64,000 nucleotides of DNA. It comes from PSRI01 sp041484195 (GTDB lineage Bacteria > Bacteroidota > Bacteroidia > Chitinophagales > Chitinophagaceae). The DNA is taken from contig JBGPHC010000015.1 in the NCBI GenBank assembly GCA_041484195.1, positions 25,204-89,203 on the forward strand, written 5' to 3'. Both the position numbers and the translations under genes were made by a program. Position 1 is the first letter of the stretch. Every line of letters starts with the position of its first letter. Below, piece after piece: positions 16,423 to 26,397 of this stretch. The notes beneath the pieces are model-generated. The model made no database searches, was not told where the DNA came from, and was given only the letters and a program-made list of their open reading frames with translations.

Positions 16423-18561
16423 ATGTTTACAAAAAAATCTTTACCAGTAATCCTGGTGATTCTTATTGCCGGGATTTTTATAGCGTTCCAAACGCATGGC
16501 TCAGGTAATCCTCCCACCAAATATGAAAAGATCCTGCGCGAAGTGGGACAGATGCTGGAACAAGGCCATTACAGCCCGAAAAAGATTGATGACAATTTTT
16601 CCAGGGAAATATTTCAGAAATATGCAGAAGCATTGGATCCGGAAAAGATGACCATGCTTCAGTCGGACTTCAAGGAATTACAAATCTTTGAATCTGTCAT
16701 TGACGATGAAATTCACGGAGCATCAATTAAATACTTTCCCGCCATTAATTCTATTTACGAAAAGAGATTTATAGAGGCAATTGCAATCTATAAAGATGTC
16801 TTGTCACACCCATTCGATTTTTCCGTAGATGAATCAGTTGTCTTGGATAAAGACAAATTGGATTATCCGGCAAACGAGACCGACAGAAAAGAAAGATGGA
16901 GAAAGAAACTCAAATATCTCGCGCTGCAGCGTTATTCAGATTTTTTGGACGATAGAGAAAAGAATAGAAAGAATCCCGGCTACATCGCAAAGTCGGACAC
17001 GGATCTCGAAAAGGAAGCCAGGCTAAAAGTGATGCAAGCAATGGACCGGGAATATGAAAGGCTAAAGAAAACTTTTACTGAAGAAGAGAGATTTAATCTG
17101 CTGGTAAACACCATTACCAGTTCAATGGATCCACATACCACTTTTTTCCCTCCGGTGGAAAAAAGGTCTTTTGATGAATTTTTGAGCGGAAGGTTTTACG
17201 GCATTGGCGCATCCCTTCGCATGGATGACGGGAATATAAAAATTGCCAGCATTATAACGGGCAGCCCTGCCTGGAAATCCGGACAGATACTCGTGGGTGA
17301 TATAATTACCAAAGTGGGCCAGGGGAGTGAGGAACCACAGGATATCAGCGGCTTTGACGTTGAGGATGCGGTTAAGCTGATTCGTGGCGGTAAGGGCACG
17401 GAAGTGAGGCTGACCCTGAAAAGGGCCGATGGAAGCACCAAGATAATTCCAATCATCCGGGCTGAAATAGTATTGGATGAAACCTTTGCCAGGAGTGCCA
17501 TAGTCAACGAAGGCAGCCGGAAAATCGGGTATATTTCCCTGCCTGATTTCTATGCCGATTGGGAAAGGCCCAATGGCGCCAGAAGCGCTCAGGACGTTGC
17601 CAAAGAAGTGGAAAAACTCAAATCTCAAAAAGTAGATGGTATAGTTATTGATCTCCGCAATAATGGAGGAGGATCTCTTTACGATGTTATTCAAATGGTG
17701 GGACTGTTCATTCCTGAAGGCCCCGTAGTGCAGGTTAGAGACCGGGATGGAATACCGACCATTTTGAAAGACAGGGACAAGACGGTATTATATGACGGCC
17801 CGCTTGCAGTAATGGTGAATGAATTCAGCGCCTCCGCTTCCGAAATTTTCGCTGCCGCCATCCAGGACTATAAGAGAGGCATCATAATTGGCAGCACCAC
17901 TTATGGAAAAGGAACGGTACAAAGAAATATAGGACTGGACAATGTTGGTCAGGGAGCCCCGGTGGCAAGTAGTTCAGAAGATGTGGGCGCGGGACTGGGT
18001 ACCATCAAACTGACCCTTCAGAAATTTTACCGTATCAACGGCGGCTCCACTCAACTGAGAGGTGTTACGCCCGATGTGATCATCCCGGACCGCTATGAAT
18101 TGTTGAAATTTAGGGAAAGAGACAATCCCGACGCGCTCAAATGGGATGAGATTCAAAAAGTGAACTATACAGTCTGGAACAGCGAAATAAGCATTCCCTC
18201 TGCCAAATCAACTGAGGAGCAAAGAATTCAGAGCAATCAGAATTTCGGAGTGATCAAGAAGAATACAGAAATGCTTTCATCGCTCAATGATAAAGTGTAT
18301 TCTCTGAATATTAAAAAATACAGGGAAGAACAGAAGCAGATCAGGGATATCATTAAACAGATTGACAGCGCCAGCAAACTGGAGAAAGCAATACCTGTTG
18401 AACTCCTTGCTCAAGACCTTGCGAAATATGAAGGCGATACAGCCAAACAGGAAAGACAGCAACAATGGCTGAAGAGCCTGAAAGCCGATATTTATTTGAA
18501 TGAAAGCGTGAATGTGGTGAACGATATGATATCGCAGGCCTCAATGGCTAAATTGAACTAG
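16423..18561 (+). CDS. prc: Prc-like tail-specific protease (S41 family)
   Basis: 712 residues from the ATG at 16423. An N-terminal signal or anchor segment (LPVILVILIAGIFIAF) precedes a TSP N-terminal domain (to about 235), a PDZ domain (SIITGSPAWKSGQILVGDII) and the S41 protease core. The catalytic Ser lies in NEFSASASE and the Lys in YGKGTVQ, 25 residues apart as in E. coli Prc. The C-terminal 150 residues are the charged DUF3340-like tail. It cleaves periplasmic proteins from their C-termini. ATG 16402 is also possible, but the -7 box at 16391-16398 fits the later ATG better. A strong terminator follows. Confidence 0.9.
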   Translation: MFTKKSLPVILVILIAGIFIAFQTHGSGNPPTKYEKILREVGQMLEQGHYSPKKIDDNFSREIFQKYAEALDPEKMTMLQSDFKELQIFESVIDDEIHGASIKYFPAINSIYEKRFIEAIAIYKDVLSHPFDFSVDESVVLDKDKLDYPANETDRKERWRKKLKYLALQRYSDFLDDREKNRKNPGYIAKSDTDLEKEARLKVMQAMDREYERLKKTFTEEERFNLLVNTITSSMDPHTTFFPPVEKRSFDEFLSGRFYGIGASLRMDDGNIKIASIITGSPAWKSGQILVGDIITKVGQGSEEPQDISGFDVEDAVKLIRGGKGTEVRLTLKRADGSTKIIPIIRAEIVLDETFARSAIVNEGSRKIGYISLPDFYADWERPNGARSAQDVAKEVEKLKSQKVDGIVIDLRNNGGGSLYDVIQMVGLFIPEGPVVQVRDRDGIPTILKDRDKTVLYDGPLAVMVNEFSASASEIFAAAIQDYKRGIIIGSTTYGKGTVQRNIGLDNVGQGAPVASSSEDVGAGLGTIKLTLQKFYRINGGSTQLRGVTPDVIIPDRYELLKFRERDNPDALKWDEIQKVNYTVWNSEISIPSAKSTEEQRIQSNQNFGVIKKNTEMLSSLNDKVYSLNIKKYREEQKQIRDIIKQIDSASKLEKAIPVELLAQDLAKYEGDTAKQERQQQWLKSLKADIYLNESVNVVNDMISQASMAKLN

Positions 18562-18586
18562 TTTACCGAATATATTAAGGTGTTGG

Positions 18587-18615
18587 TGGCCCTCCGTGAC
18601 GAGGGCCATTTTTTT
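18587..18615 (+). terminator. Rho-independent terminator of the prc-like gene
   Basis: TGGCCCTC (18587-18594) pairs with GAGGGCCA (18601-18608) around a 6-base loop and is followed by seven T. Confidence 0.85.
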
Positions 18616-18849
18616 GAACAGTGTCTGTTAATCCTGCAAGATCTGTTTCACGTATTGGGTCAAAGAGGGTGGGAGGCCTTCGTGGTTTTCATGAAATATG
18701 AACAATCGGAAAAGCTATCCTGATCATGGATCCGGAAATGTTTAGGGCATATATGAATTCGAAAAATTGGAGTCCAGATAGGAAATCAGCTTCTGTTCAA
18801 TATGGGTGAAAAGGATTCTCAGCAAGCGGAATGGTAGTGTCGCCCGCGC

Positions 18850-19365
18850 TTATACATTCAGGTATCTTTCGGTGAGTATCCTTTGATGATGCTTCCAGTG
18901 TCCAACAATAATGTATCCGAGGCTGAGGGTAGAAATCGGGTGGTTATTGGAGCTACCTTTTGCTTCCAGCATTTTTTGAGTAAAGCTGTTAAACAGAAGA
19001 ATACTGGCCTTTCTCACAGCCGGGAATTCATCCCGTAATTCACGCAGGGTCCGGTGATCAACAGTAGCCTGTTGAGCATATTCATTTTCCTCAAATCCAG
19101 GCAGGTTTTGGCTTTCACCACGTGCAATACATAAGGCACGGTAACAGAAAATCCTTTCCGCGTCAATGCCATGCTGAATTAATTGCTTGATAGTCCACTT
19201 CCCATCCGCATACGCGAAATCCGCCTTGCTTTGGGGAATTGAATCCAGGAATGATTCGACTAATGGTAGAGATTGCTGCAATGCCTCTTTGATATCATTT
19301 TCCTTAACCAGAGAAATATAAGTTTCATAAAACGGAATATAGTCCGATTTTGATGGTCTTGCCAT
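18850..19365 (-). CDS. DinB family protein
   Basis: 171 residues from the ATG at 19365 (MARPSKSDYI). The frame runs on to 19482, but those 39 residues do not belong to the fold. It is a four-helix DinB/YfiT-like protein. Metal-site histidines are visible in GKWTIKQLIQHGIDAERI (helix 2) and GHWKHHQRILTERYL (last helix). Members are putative metal-dependent hydrolases or thiol-S-transferases; the substrate is unknown. It converges on the prc-like gene. Confidence 0.8.
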   Translation of the reverse strand: MARPSKSDYIPFYETYISLVKENDIKEALQQSLPLVESFLDSIPQSKADFAYADGKWTIKQLIQHGIDAERIFCYRALCIARGESQNLPGFEENEYAQQATVDHRTLRELRDEFPAVRKASILLFNSFTQKMLEAKGSSNNHPISTLSLGYIIVGHWKHHQRILTERYLNV

Positions 19366-19511
19366 GGTTGAAAAGTTTCTTGAATCCTTTTTGAGTGATG
19401 TCCGCACAGAGCGTGATGCTGCCAGTCTGCGGCCGGTTTCGGAACAAATCAGAATAAACGTTGGGCTTAGGAAAATCTGCAATAACTCGTCTTAACCCCA
19501 AATGGATATAA

Positions 19512-21200
19512 TCAATCCTTTTTAGATTTTTTTAACTGTGATTTGGGAAGGACCGGTTGTGCTTTCTTTTCACCTGAAAGCGTGGAAGCCAACCTGATTG
19601 CTTCATAAGCATTGATTATGCCGCCGGACCTGCTGATGTTTGATAAATCCACGTCTTCATCCGTACCTGGTTTCTTGACCTTAATATTTTCCAGGGGAGT
19701 CACAGATTTTTCAATGACTGATTTGACCTGGAGATCAGTAAGAGCAGGAAAATAAGACATGATCAGCGCAGCTAAGCCCACTACTACGGGACTGGCCATG
19801 GATGTACCCTGCAAATTTCCATATTGGTTTCCGCCAGGTAATGTTGAATATATTTTGACACCCGGCGCAAACACATCCACTTCTCTTTTGCCATAATTGG
19901 AAAAAGGTGCAGTAATGCCTCCTGCCTTGGGGTCACCACTGGCGCCAACGGTTATCCAGTTGGTAGCCCGGGTTGCAGAATCGTTGCCGAAATCGGGATT
20001 CGGAAAATTATCATTTACGTCCACGTTTTCCGCATCGTTTCCTGCCGCGTGCACCAGGAGCACACCCTTAGATTCAGCATATTTCACAGCATCGTCAACC
20101 CATTTCTTTTCCGGGGATACGCTCTTCCCAAAACTCATATTCACCACTCTCGCGCCATTGTCCACAGCATACCTGATAGCATTGGCAATATCCTTATCGT
20201 GCTCATCACCGTCAGGTACGGCGCGGATCATCATGATCCTGACATTGTCTGCAACTCCATTCATTCCAATTCCATTATTCCTTATCGCTGCAATAATACC
20301 CGAAACATGGGTACCGTGCATTGGGTTTCCAGCCATTATGTCGTTATTACCATAATACCGGTCGCTGAAATCTTCATAGTTATCCTTTACTATTTCGCCA
20401 CGATAGTCTTCCGGCTCCCTTTCTGTGGCCTCCACTTTTGCCTTTTCCCCGCTATAAAATTCATCAGTCATTGAAATCAGCTTCTTATTGCTGAGATCAT
20501 TAGCCTGGAAACCGAGAAATAGCGCCATCATGGTGCTCTTGGCCTTACTTTCTTCTGTGGAATTGGGTTTGAATCTCTGAAGATCATCGCCATTGTACTC
20601 GTCTTTGGCCAGTGCTTTTCTGAGAAAGCTATCGGAAACAGGCATTTTTTCGACTATATTCTTCAGGAACATTACGTTCATGGTAGCTTCCTTGGCATCT
20701 CCTTCGATTTTGTCCTTCACCTTCTTGTATAGCTTGTATTCTTCGCCTTCCGAGGGATTTAAGGAAGCCACGTCAGGAACTGAGGATCCGAATTTCTTTT
20801 TGAGACGATAATATACCCTTGCGGCTTCATAGGAATCCTTGCTTACGTTTCGGCCATCTTTGCCTCCCAGGAAATTCCAGCCATGTATATCGTCCACATA
20901 ACCATTTTGATCATCGTCGATTCCATTTCCGGGTATTTCACGGGGATTGGTCCATAGAATGCCTTTCAGATCCTCATGAGTAGTGTCCACTCCGGAATCA
21001 ATCACCGCAACCACTACCGGCACACTTTTCCTCCCTTTCAACAGTTCATTATAGGCCCTTTCAGCCCCAATGCCATAAAATCCATCGGTCTTCGGATCGA
21101 GCAAATGCCAGCCTTTCGGAACATCTTTAACTGCGGTTTGGGCAAGAGTCAAACTGTAAATACAGATACTCCACAGGGCAACCAGGATCAACTTCTTCAT
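19512..21200 (-). CDS. Secreted S8 subtilisin-like serine protease
   Basis: 562 residues with a signal peptide (about 1-21, ending LTLAQ). The catalytic triad is Asp68 (VVAVIDSGVDTTHEDL), His295 (MHGTHVSGIIAA) and Ser467 (QGTSMASPVVVG), with the oxyanion Asn in HAAGNDA (about 388). Asp and His are 227 residues apart, far more than the roughly 30-40 usual in subtilisins. The insert (about 110-285) is charged and helical and recurs in Bacteroidota subtilases. No propeptide or sorting domain is evident. It is probably periplasmic or exported. The minus-strand neighbour at 21352 ends with its own terminator, so this is a separate transcript. Confidence 0.92.
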   Translation of the reverse strand: MKKLILVALWSICIYSLTLAQTAVKDVPKGWHLLDPKTDGFYGIGAERAYNELLKGRKSVPVVVAVIDSGVDTTHEDLKGILWTNPREIPGNGIDDDQNGYVDDIHGWNFLGGKDGRNVSKDSYEAARVYYRLKKKFGSSVPDVASLNPSEGEEYKLYKKVKDKIEGDAKEATMNVMFLKNIVEKMPVSDSFLRKALAKDEYNGDDLQRFKPNSTEESKAKSTMMALFLGFQANDLSNKKLISMTDEFYSGEKAKVEATEREPEDYRGEIVKDNYEDFSDRYYGNNDIMAGNPMHGTHVSGIIAAIRNNGIGMNGVADNVRIMMIRAVPDGDEHDKDIANAIRYAVDNGARVVNMSFGKSVSPEKKWVDDAVKYAESKGVLLVHAAGNDAENVDVNDNFPNPDFGNDSATRATNWITVGASGDPKAGGITAPFSNYGKREVDVFAPGVKIYSTLPGGNQYGNLQGTSMASPVVVGLAALIMSYFPALTDLQVKSVIEKSVTPLENIKVKKPGTDEDVDLSNISRSGGIINAYEAIRLASTLSGEKKAQPVLPKSQLKKSKKD

Positions 21201-21301
21201 TCGACTAGATTTGTTTTAGATAAGCAAATTTGAACAAAATATTTCATCTTTTGAGCACCGCTTAACATTTTTTGTCGGTTCCTATCATCAGACGCATAAA
21301 A

Positions 21302-21333
21302 AAAATGTCAGGGTTGCTTGTCCCTGACATTTT
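21302..21333 (-). terminator. Terminator downstream of the first OmpA/TSP3 gene
   Basis: AAAATGTCAGGG (21302-21313) pairs perfectly over 12 bases with CCCTGACATTTT (21322-21333). Read on the minus strand, the hairpin is followed by a long T run (the A run at about 21298-21305). Confidence 0.85.
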
Positions 21334-21351
21334 ACAGCATTATTAACTAAC

Positions 21352-22395
21352 TTAATATTTTAGATGCATTTCTACGCGGCGGTTGTCTGATTGGCCTTCG
21401 CCTTCACCGGAATTATTATCAGACAGAGGTTCCGAGCTACCCAGGCCCTTAATATTAATCTGTTCCTGGTGAACTCCAAGGCCAGTGAGGTATTCAGCCA
21501 CATTCATGGCGCGTGAAAGCGATATTCTCTTATTAGCGATTTCTGATCCCAGCTTATCTGAATAGCCGTAAATATCCACCTTAAGTCTTGTGTCGTTGAT
21601 CAGGCGATCGGCTATTTGAAGCACCACGTTAAAATCATCATTTGTCAATACCGAGCTATTGAATGAAAACAGTAAAGTCTGATTATAGAAGCTGGTATTA
21701 CTATTTTGCTCATTACTTGATATTTCGGTAGCGGTCTGGGACTGTTCAGCGACGGCCAGATCCTTTAGGGGGCAGCCAAAGCTGGCAACAGTTCCACTTT
21801 CCAAAGGACACCTGTCTTCTTCATCATTTACTCCGTCTCCATCAGAATCAGGAACAGGACATCCGTCAAACCTCGCCACACCAGACTGGTTAGGACATTT
21901 ATCTTCCTTATCGAATACGCCATCTCCATCTCCATCCCTGAACATGTCGTTGCTTGCCGTCAGCTTCGCATTTGCATTTTCTTCTATATTAGCTGAAGAG
22001 ACTGATATTTTATCTTCGGAAGCCAATTCGATTGCCTGGGACATGGTTGATTTGGGAGACTCGTCAATCATTACAGAATTCATGACTGCAGATTCAGGAA
22101 CAGCGATTTCGCTGGCAGACGCAGTGGTAACAGCAGACGGTATTGCAGCCTGTTCTTTAACCACGGTTTTCTTGCTTGCCTCAAAGGAAACAAATTCCTC
22201 TTTGGCAATCCTGCTTATATTATAATTTGCGGTAACCTCATCCAGCGGGTTAATGGCCGCATGTTTTCCACGAACCGCGTGCTTTTCGATCTCAAATGTC
22301 TGACCAAATGAAGTATTCTTGGTCTCAACTATCGATTGTGCGCCGAAGTCGTAGAGGATGAGCACCGACATCAAAAGCGCATCTATCTTTCTCAT
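21352..22395 (-). CDS. OmpA-family peptidoglycan-binding protein with TSP3 repeats
   Basis: 347 residues with a signal peptide (about 1-20). A long low-complexity Ala/Ser/Glu-rich segment (about 30-150) takes the place of a beta-barrel. Two thrombospondin-type-3 calcium repeats follow (DGDGDGVFDKEDKCPNQSG and DSDGDGVNDEEDRCPLESG, about 152-205). The C-terminal OmpA domain (about 235-347) contains the DIYGYSDKLGSEIANKRIS motif that binds peptidoglycan. The protein probably links an envelope structure to the cell wall. Its larger relative lies directly upstream at 23033-24553, suggesting a duplicated pair, although each has its own terminator. Confidence 0.85.
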   Translation of the reverse strand: MRKIDALLMSVLILYDFGAQSIVETKNTSFGQTFEIEKHAVRGKHAAINPLDEVTANYNISRIAKEEFVSFEASKKTVVKEQAAIPSAVTTASASEIAVPESAVMNSVMIDESPKSTMSQAIELASEDKISVSSANIEENANAKLTASNDMFRDGDGDGVFDKEDKCPNQSGVARFDGCPVPDSDGDGVNDEEDRCPLESGTVASFGCPLKDLAVAEQSQTATEISSNEQNSNTSFYNQTLLFSFNSSVLTNDDFNVVLQIADRLINDTRLKVDIYGYSDKLGSEIANKRISLSRAMNVAEYLTGLGVHQEQINIKGLGSSEPLSDNNSGEGEGQSDNRRVEMHLKY

Positions 22396-22980
22396 AAAAA
22401 AAAATTTCGTTTTACAAAGGGGTTCCGAACTGTGGCTTTATCTATCTAAAAACGTAAAAACACTTATTGATATTGCAAAAAACTACTTAGATATCTCGCA
22501 TTTACACTGGTGTTATTTCATAAAATTCTCACTTAAAATACAGTTCAAATTCATGAAAATTCTACCATTATCAGGGACAGTAGTTTTCCTTTTTTCAAGC
22601 TTTCGATAGGTGTGGATCGTGTGCCTTGACAGCAGGCTAAGAAATTAAAATCATCAATAACGTTGGTAGTACGATAGGATACCGTGAAGGTTTGACAGAA
22701 GATATTGATGACACAAAAATAGTAAAGGTTTGGACTAATTCACTATGTTGGCAAAGTATTTAATACGATATTATCCTATGATAAACAAGCTGCAAAAGGC
22801 AAAGGCCAAAAAAATCTAAATCAGATATTGTCCGGGGCCGATGCCTAATATTATAGAATAAACGCCAAGGGGACTCACGTAGTATGCTAACCGCAAACAA
22901 CTCAGGATTCCAAACCAGTTTGGCTCTATTCCGATACCTCAATTTAGCATTTGATAATTCTCAGAAGATGAAAAAAAATA
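22396..22980. other. Long AT-rich intergenic region between the two OmpA-type genes
   Basis: About 590 bases with no credible coding frame on either strand. A minus-strand TATTTTTG (22714-22721) could be a distant promoter for the 21352-22395 gene with a leader of about 320 bases, but nothing else supports it. No repeat or riboswitch-like structure was recognised. Confidence 0.4.
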
Positions 22981-23004
22981 ACTCCCGAAATGAATTCCGG
23001 GAGT
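22981..23004 (-). terminator. Terminator downstream of the second OmpA/TSP3 gene
   Basis: ACTCCCG (22981-22987) pairs with CGGGAGT (22998-23004). On the minus strand it is followed within two bases by a T run (A run at 22971-22978). Confidence 0.75.
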
Positions 23005-23032
23005 AAATAATCTATTCATGTATGCGGACCTG

Positions 23033-24553
23033 TTAATATTTTAGTTTCAATTCAACGCGACGGTTTTGTTTTCTACCCTTCTCAGTATTGTTGCTCGCAA
23101 TTGGCTTGTCGGGACCATACCCTGAGGCGGTCATCCTGTCCTTGTTTATTCCTTTTTGAATTAGATAAGCCTTGATGGCAAGCGCTCTCTTGCCGGAAAG
23201 TATTTGGTTGTATTTCCTCGCACCGGTATTATCGGTATGGCCTTCAATTCCCAATTTTAATGCCTGGTCTTTTTCCATGATGCCAGCGAGTTTATCGAGA
23301 TATTCGAAGGATTTAGGATCAATCTTATCACTGCTGACTCCAAACAGAATGCTGTGTGCGATGCTTTTCAGGATGTTATTCAAATCATCCTGAACCACGG
23401 GGCATCCATTATGTGCTTTATCGCCTGGCTTGGTCGGGCATTTATCCTCCAGGTCATTTATGCCGTCTCCGTCTGTATCGGGAGCAGGGCAGCCATTATA
23501 CTTGGCGAGGCCAGCCTGGTTGGGACATTTATCTTCACTGTCCTTAATGCCATCTCCGTCGCTATCGGGTACGGGACAACCATGATAGATCAGCGAGCCG
23601 GGAACCGTAACGCAGGAATCTTTGTCGTCATCAATTCCATCGCCATCTGTATCCGGAACAGGGCAACCCTGGTATTTTAACAGGCCGGCTACATTCGGAC
23701 ATTTGTCTTTATTGTCGGGTATTCCGTCACCATCCTTGTCAGGACAGCCATTCGTGGCCTGCGATCCCGGCTCGTCGGGGCAGGCATCCTGGTCATCGGG
23801 AATGCCATCTTTGTCTCTGTCAGCAATCGCCGGATTAATTGTTTTCACTTTACTGCTTGAATTGAGCCAGAATACCAATGAAACGCCATAGACCCTGTGA
23901 TTGAAACTACCGGAATAGTCGGCCTCGTAAAAACTGGATATGCTTCTGCTGAAATTACCTGTCAGCATCAATCTCTCGTTGAAATCGAATCCTATCAAGC
24001 CGTTCATTCCCCAATTGATTTTCTTGTAACTATTCACGTCATCACCAGCAGGAAGTTTATTATCCAGACTGCTGTATTCTCCATACACATTCCGTACTTC
24101 ATAGCTTGTTCTGCCATTTAAAAAAAAGGAAAAATAGGGCCCGGCACCCAATATGATCCTTACATGAGAGGAGAGGGGGTACCTGTAAACGATATTAAGC
24201 GGAACATCTATGTAGTTAAGCTTCCAACTTGCATTGATAGAGGAAGTATCATTAATCAGAGTCAGGGCTGAATCGTAGGACTTGGAGAAATTCCTGCCTT
24301 TTGCATAATACATGGCCGAGGGCTGAAATACCCAGTCGCCTTTTTGGTCAATATTAATCTGTGCGACCAATCCCACATGAAATGCTTTCCTGGCAGAATA
24401 AAAGTTCTTGTAATTGGCTTTCCAGCCGGGGAGATCATTTTTTTCAATTACCGAAGCACTTTGGGAACCAAATCCGAATCCCACCTTGATTTGGGCGAGT
24501 AAACTATTGATAATAAATACACTAATGGCTATAGTGCAACATATTTTTTTCAT
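23033..24553 (-). CDS. OmpA-family protein: outer-membrane barrel, five TSP3 repeats, peptidoglycan-binding domain
   Basis: 506 residues. A signal peptide (about 1-20) is followed by an N-terminal porin-like beta-barrel (about 20-235, PorT/OmpW-like strands such as GDWVFQPSAMYYAKGR). Five TSP3 calcium-binding repeats (about 245-385, pattern DxDGDGIxDxxDxCP) act as a stiff spacer. The C-terminal OmpA domain (about 390-506) holds GIEGHTDNTGARKYNQILSG. This three-part layout is the standard Bacteroidota OmpA that tethers the outer membrane to peptidoglycan. It is transcribed as a single gene with a clear terminator. Confidence 0.9.
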   Translation of the reverse strand: MKKICCTIAISVFIINSLLAQIKVGFGFGSQSASVIEKNDLPGWKANYKNFYSARKAFHVGLVAQINIDQKGDWVFQPSAMYYAKGRNFSKSYDSALTLINDTSSINASWKLNYIDVPLNIVYRYPLSSHVRIILGAGPYFSFFLNGRTSYEVRNVYGEYSSLDNKLPAGDDVNSYKKINWGMNGLIGFDFNERLMLTGNFSRSISSFYEADYSGSFNHRVYGVSLVFWLNSSSKVKTINPAIADRDKDGIPDDQDACPDEPGSQATNGCPDKDGDGIPDNKDKCPNVAGLLKYQGCPVPDTDGDGIDDDKDSCVTVPGSLIYHGCPVPDSDGDGIKDSEDKCPNQAGLAKYNGCPAPDTDGDGINDLEDKCPTKPGDKAHNGCPVVQDDLNNILKSIAHSILFGVSSDKIDPKSFEYLDKLAGIMEKDQALKLGIEGHTDNTGARKYNQILSGKRALAIKAYLIQKGINKDRMTASGYGPDKPIASNNTEKGRKQNRRVELKLKY

Positions 24554-24753
24554 GGCGCTAGGGTTAGTTCTAAGGATATTCTGGAACTAATTGCTGAATT
24601 ATAACGTAGGATTAAGTATAATATTATTGGGCCTCAATTACTTCCGCCTTCAGCCGCCTTGGGAAGCAAGGAATATGTGAATAAATATTTCAAATTAAGA
24701 AAGCAAATAAAGATATTCACGTTTCACGGGAAACATGTGGATAACCTGCTCAT

Positions 24754-26280
24754 TTACAGATCAAACTTGATACCCTGGGCCAAAGGGATCTTGTCGGACC
24801 AATTGATAGTATTGGTCTGGCGTCGCATATAGGTTTTCCAGGCATCACTTCCACTTTCCCTGCCACCTCCCGTGTCCTTTTCACCGCCAAAAGCTCCCCC
24901 AATCTCAGCGCCACTTGTCCCAATATTGATATTGGCTATCCCACAGTCGCTTCCCTTGAATGAAAGGAATTGTTCGGCCTCCCGAAGGTTCAGCGTCATT
25001 ATTGCAGAGCTTAGACCCTGTGGCACCTCATTTTGAATTTTAATTGCCTCATCCAAAGTGTTGTATTTCAATAAATATAGAATAGGAGCAAAAGTCTCGT
25101 GCCTGACTATGGAAAAACCTGGATTCACTTCTGCAATACACGGTTTCACATAGCAGCCGCTTTCAAATCCGGGCCCTTCTAAAACCTCTCCTTCCACAAT
25201 GAATTTTCCACCTTCAGCTTTACATTCTTTGATAGATTTAAGGTATAATTCAGTGGCATTCTTATCAATAAGCGGACCTACATGATTTTCTACTTTAAGT
25301 GGATTTCCTATCTTCAACTGGCTATAAGCTTTTACCAACCTATCCCTGAACAATTCATATATACTTTCGTGAATAATGAGTCTTCTGGTACTGGTGCATC
25401 TTTGTCCGGCTGTTCCAACCGCACCAAAAACAGAACCTATTACGGCTATGTCAAGGTCGGCATATTGGGAAATGATAACTGCATTATTGCCTCCCAATTC
25501 CAGTAGGGATTTTCCCAATCTTGCTCCAACGGCTGTTCCCACAGCCTTGCCCATTTTGGTAGAACCCGTAGCAGAAACCAGTTGAATTCGATTATCGGCT
25601 GATAGCCACTCTCCAACAACTCGGTCGCCCACAATCAAGCAACTAACTCCTTCAGGAACATTGTTTTTAACAAGTACACTTGAAATTAATTTTTGACATG
25701 CGATTGCACAAAGCGGAGTCTTTTCAGACGGTTTCCAGATGCAAGTATTTCCACAAACCCAGGCAAGCATTGCATTCCAGCTCCAAACCGCAACAGGAAA
25801 ATTGAAAGCGGAAATAACGCTGACGATACCCAGAGGATGCCATTGCTCATACATTCTATGAAAGGGTCTCTCACTTTGCATAGTATTGCCATAGAGTTGT
25901 CTTGAGAGTCCTACTGCGAAATCACAGATATCGATCATTTCCTGAACTTCTCCGAGGCCTTCCTGCAGGCTTTTGCCCATTTCGTAGGAGACGAGTCGTC
26001 CTAATGCTTCCTTGTTTTGACGGATTTCTTCACCAATCTGACGCAGAATTTCCCCCCTCCTGGGCGCGGGCCATTCGCGCCATTCCAAAAATGCTTTTCC
26101 GGCTTTTTCCACCACTATTTCATAAGCGTCTTTATCACATGGTTTAACAGCTGCGATTAACCTACCATCAACTGGCGAATAGGACTTCATTTCCGCTACT
26201 CCGGTATCGATCCAAAATTGCCCGGTGGATACCCCCGCATTACCCGCGTCGATCTGCAAGTCCCTGATAAAATCATTCAT
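24754..26280 (-). CDS. NAD-dependent aldehyde dehydrogenase, ALDH7 (aminoadipate-semialdehyde dehydrogenase) type
   Basis: 508 residues from the ATG at 26280 (MNDFIRDLQI); an upstream in-frame ATG at 26307 adds nine residues with no family support. The catalytic Glu lies in SLLELGGNNA and the catalytic Cys in GTAGQRCTSTRR. FGGEKDTGGGRESGSDAWKT near the C-terminus is characteristic of ALDH7/antiquitin-type enzymes. These oxidise alpha-aminoadipate semialdehyde in lysine breakdown, and related aldehydes. No other lysine-catabolism gene is in the window, so the substrate is inferred from family only. It is a single-gene unit. Confidence 0.88.
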   Translation of the reverse strand: MNDFIRDLQIDAGNAGVSTGQFWIDTGVAEMKSYSPVDGRLIAAVKPCDKDAYEIVVEKAGKAFLEWREWPAPRRGEILRQIGEEIRQNKEALGRLVSYEMGKSLQEGLGEVQEMIDICDFAVGLSRQLYGNTMQSERPFHRMYEQWHPLGIVSVISAFNFPVAVWSWNAMLAWVCGNTCIWKPSEKTPLCAIACQKLISSVLVKNNVPEGVSCLIVGDRVVGEWLSADNRIQLVSATGSTKMGKAVGTAVGARLGKSLLELGGNNAVIISQYADLDIAVIGSVFGAVGTAGQRCTSTRRLIIHESIYELFRDRLVKAYSQLKIGNPLKVENHVGPLIDKNATELYLKSIKECKAEGGKFIVEGEVLEGPGFESGCYVKPCIAEVNPGFSIVRHETFAPILYLLKYNTLDEAIKIQNEVPQGLSSAIMTLNLREAEQFLSFKGSDCGIANINIGTSGAEIGGAFGGEKDTGGGRESGSDAWKTYMRRQTNTINWSDKIPLAQGIKFDL

Positions 26281-26397
26281 CTTTAACCTATTTGGTGCAA
26301 GATACAACCCGTTCTGAATTTCACCCTGATTGACCTATGTTACAAAAAGGCTGCCGGGCCTGAATTTGCACAATAAAAATTAGGAGCTTCAAAATAA

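Noticed and set aside
18628..18717. A 28-codon minus-strand stretch (containing FHENHEGLPPSL and ending at TAA 18628-18630) that reads like the C-terminus of a protein.
   Set aside because: Stops interrupt it just upstream in the same frame, and other frames give no continuation. It is too short to assign, so I treat it as chance or a very degraded remnant.
22358..22942. Short frames in the gap between the two OmpA-type genes.
   Set aside because: They are AT-driven, overlap gene ends, and their translations show no protein-like features.
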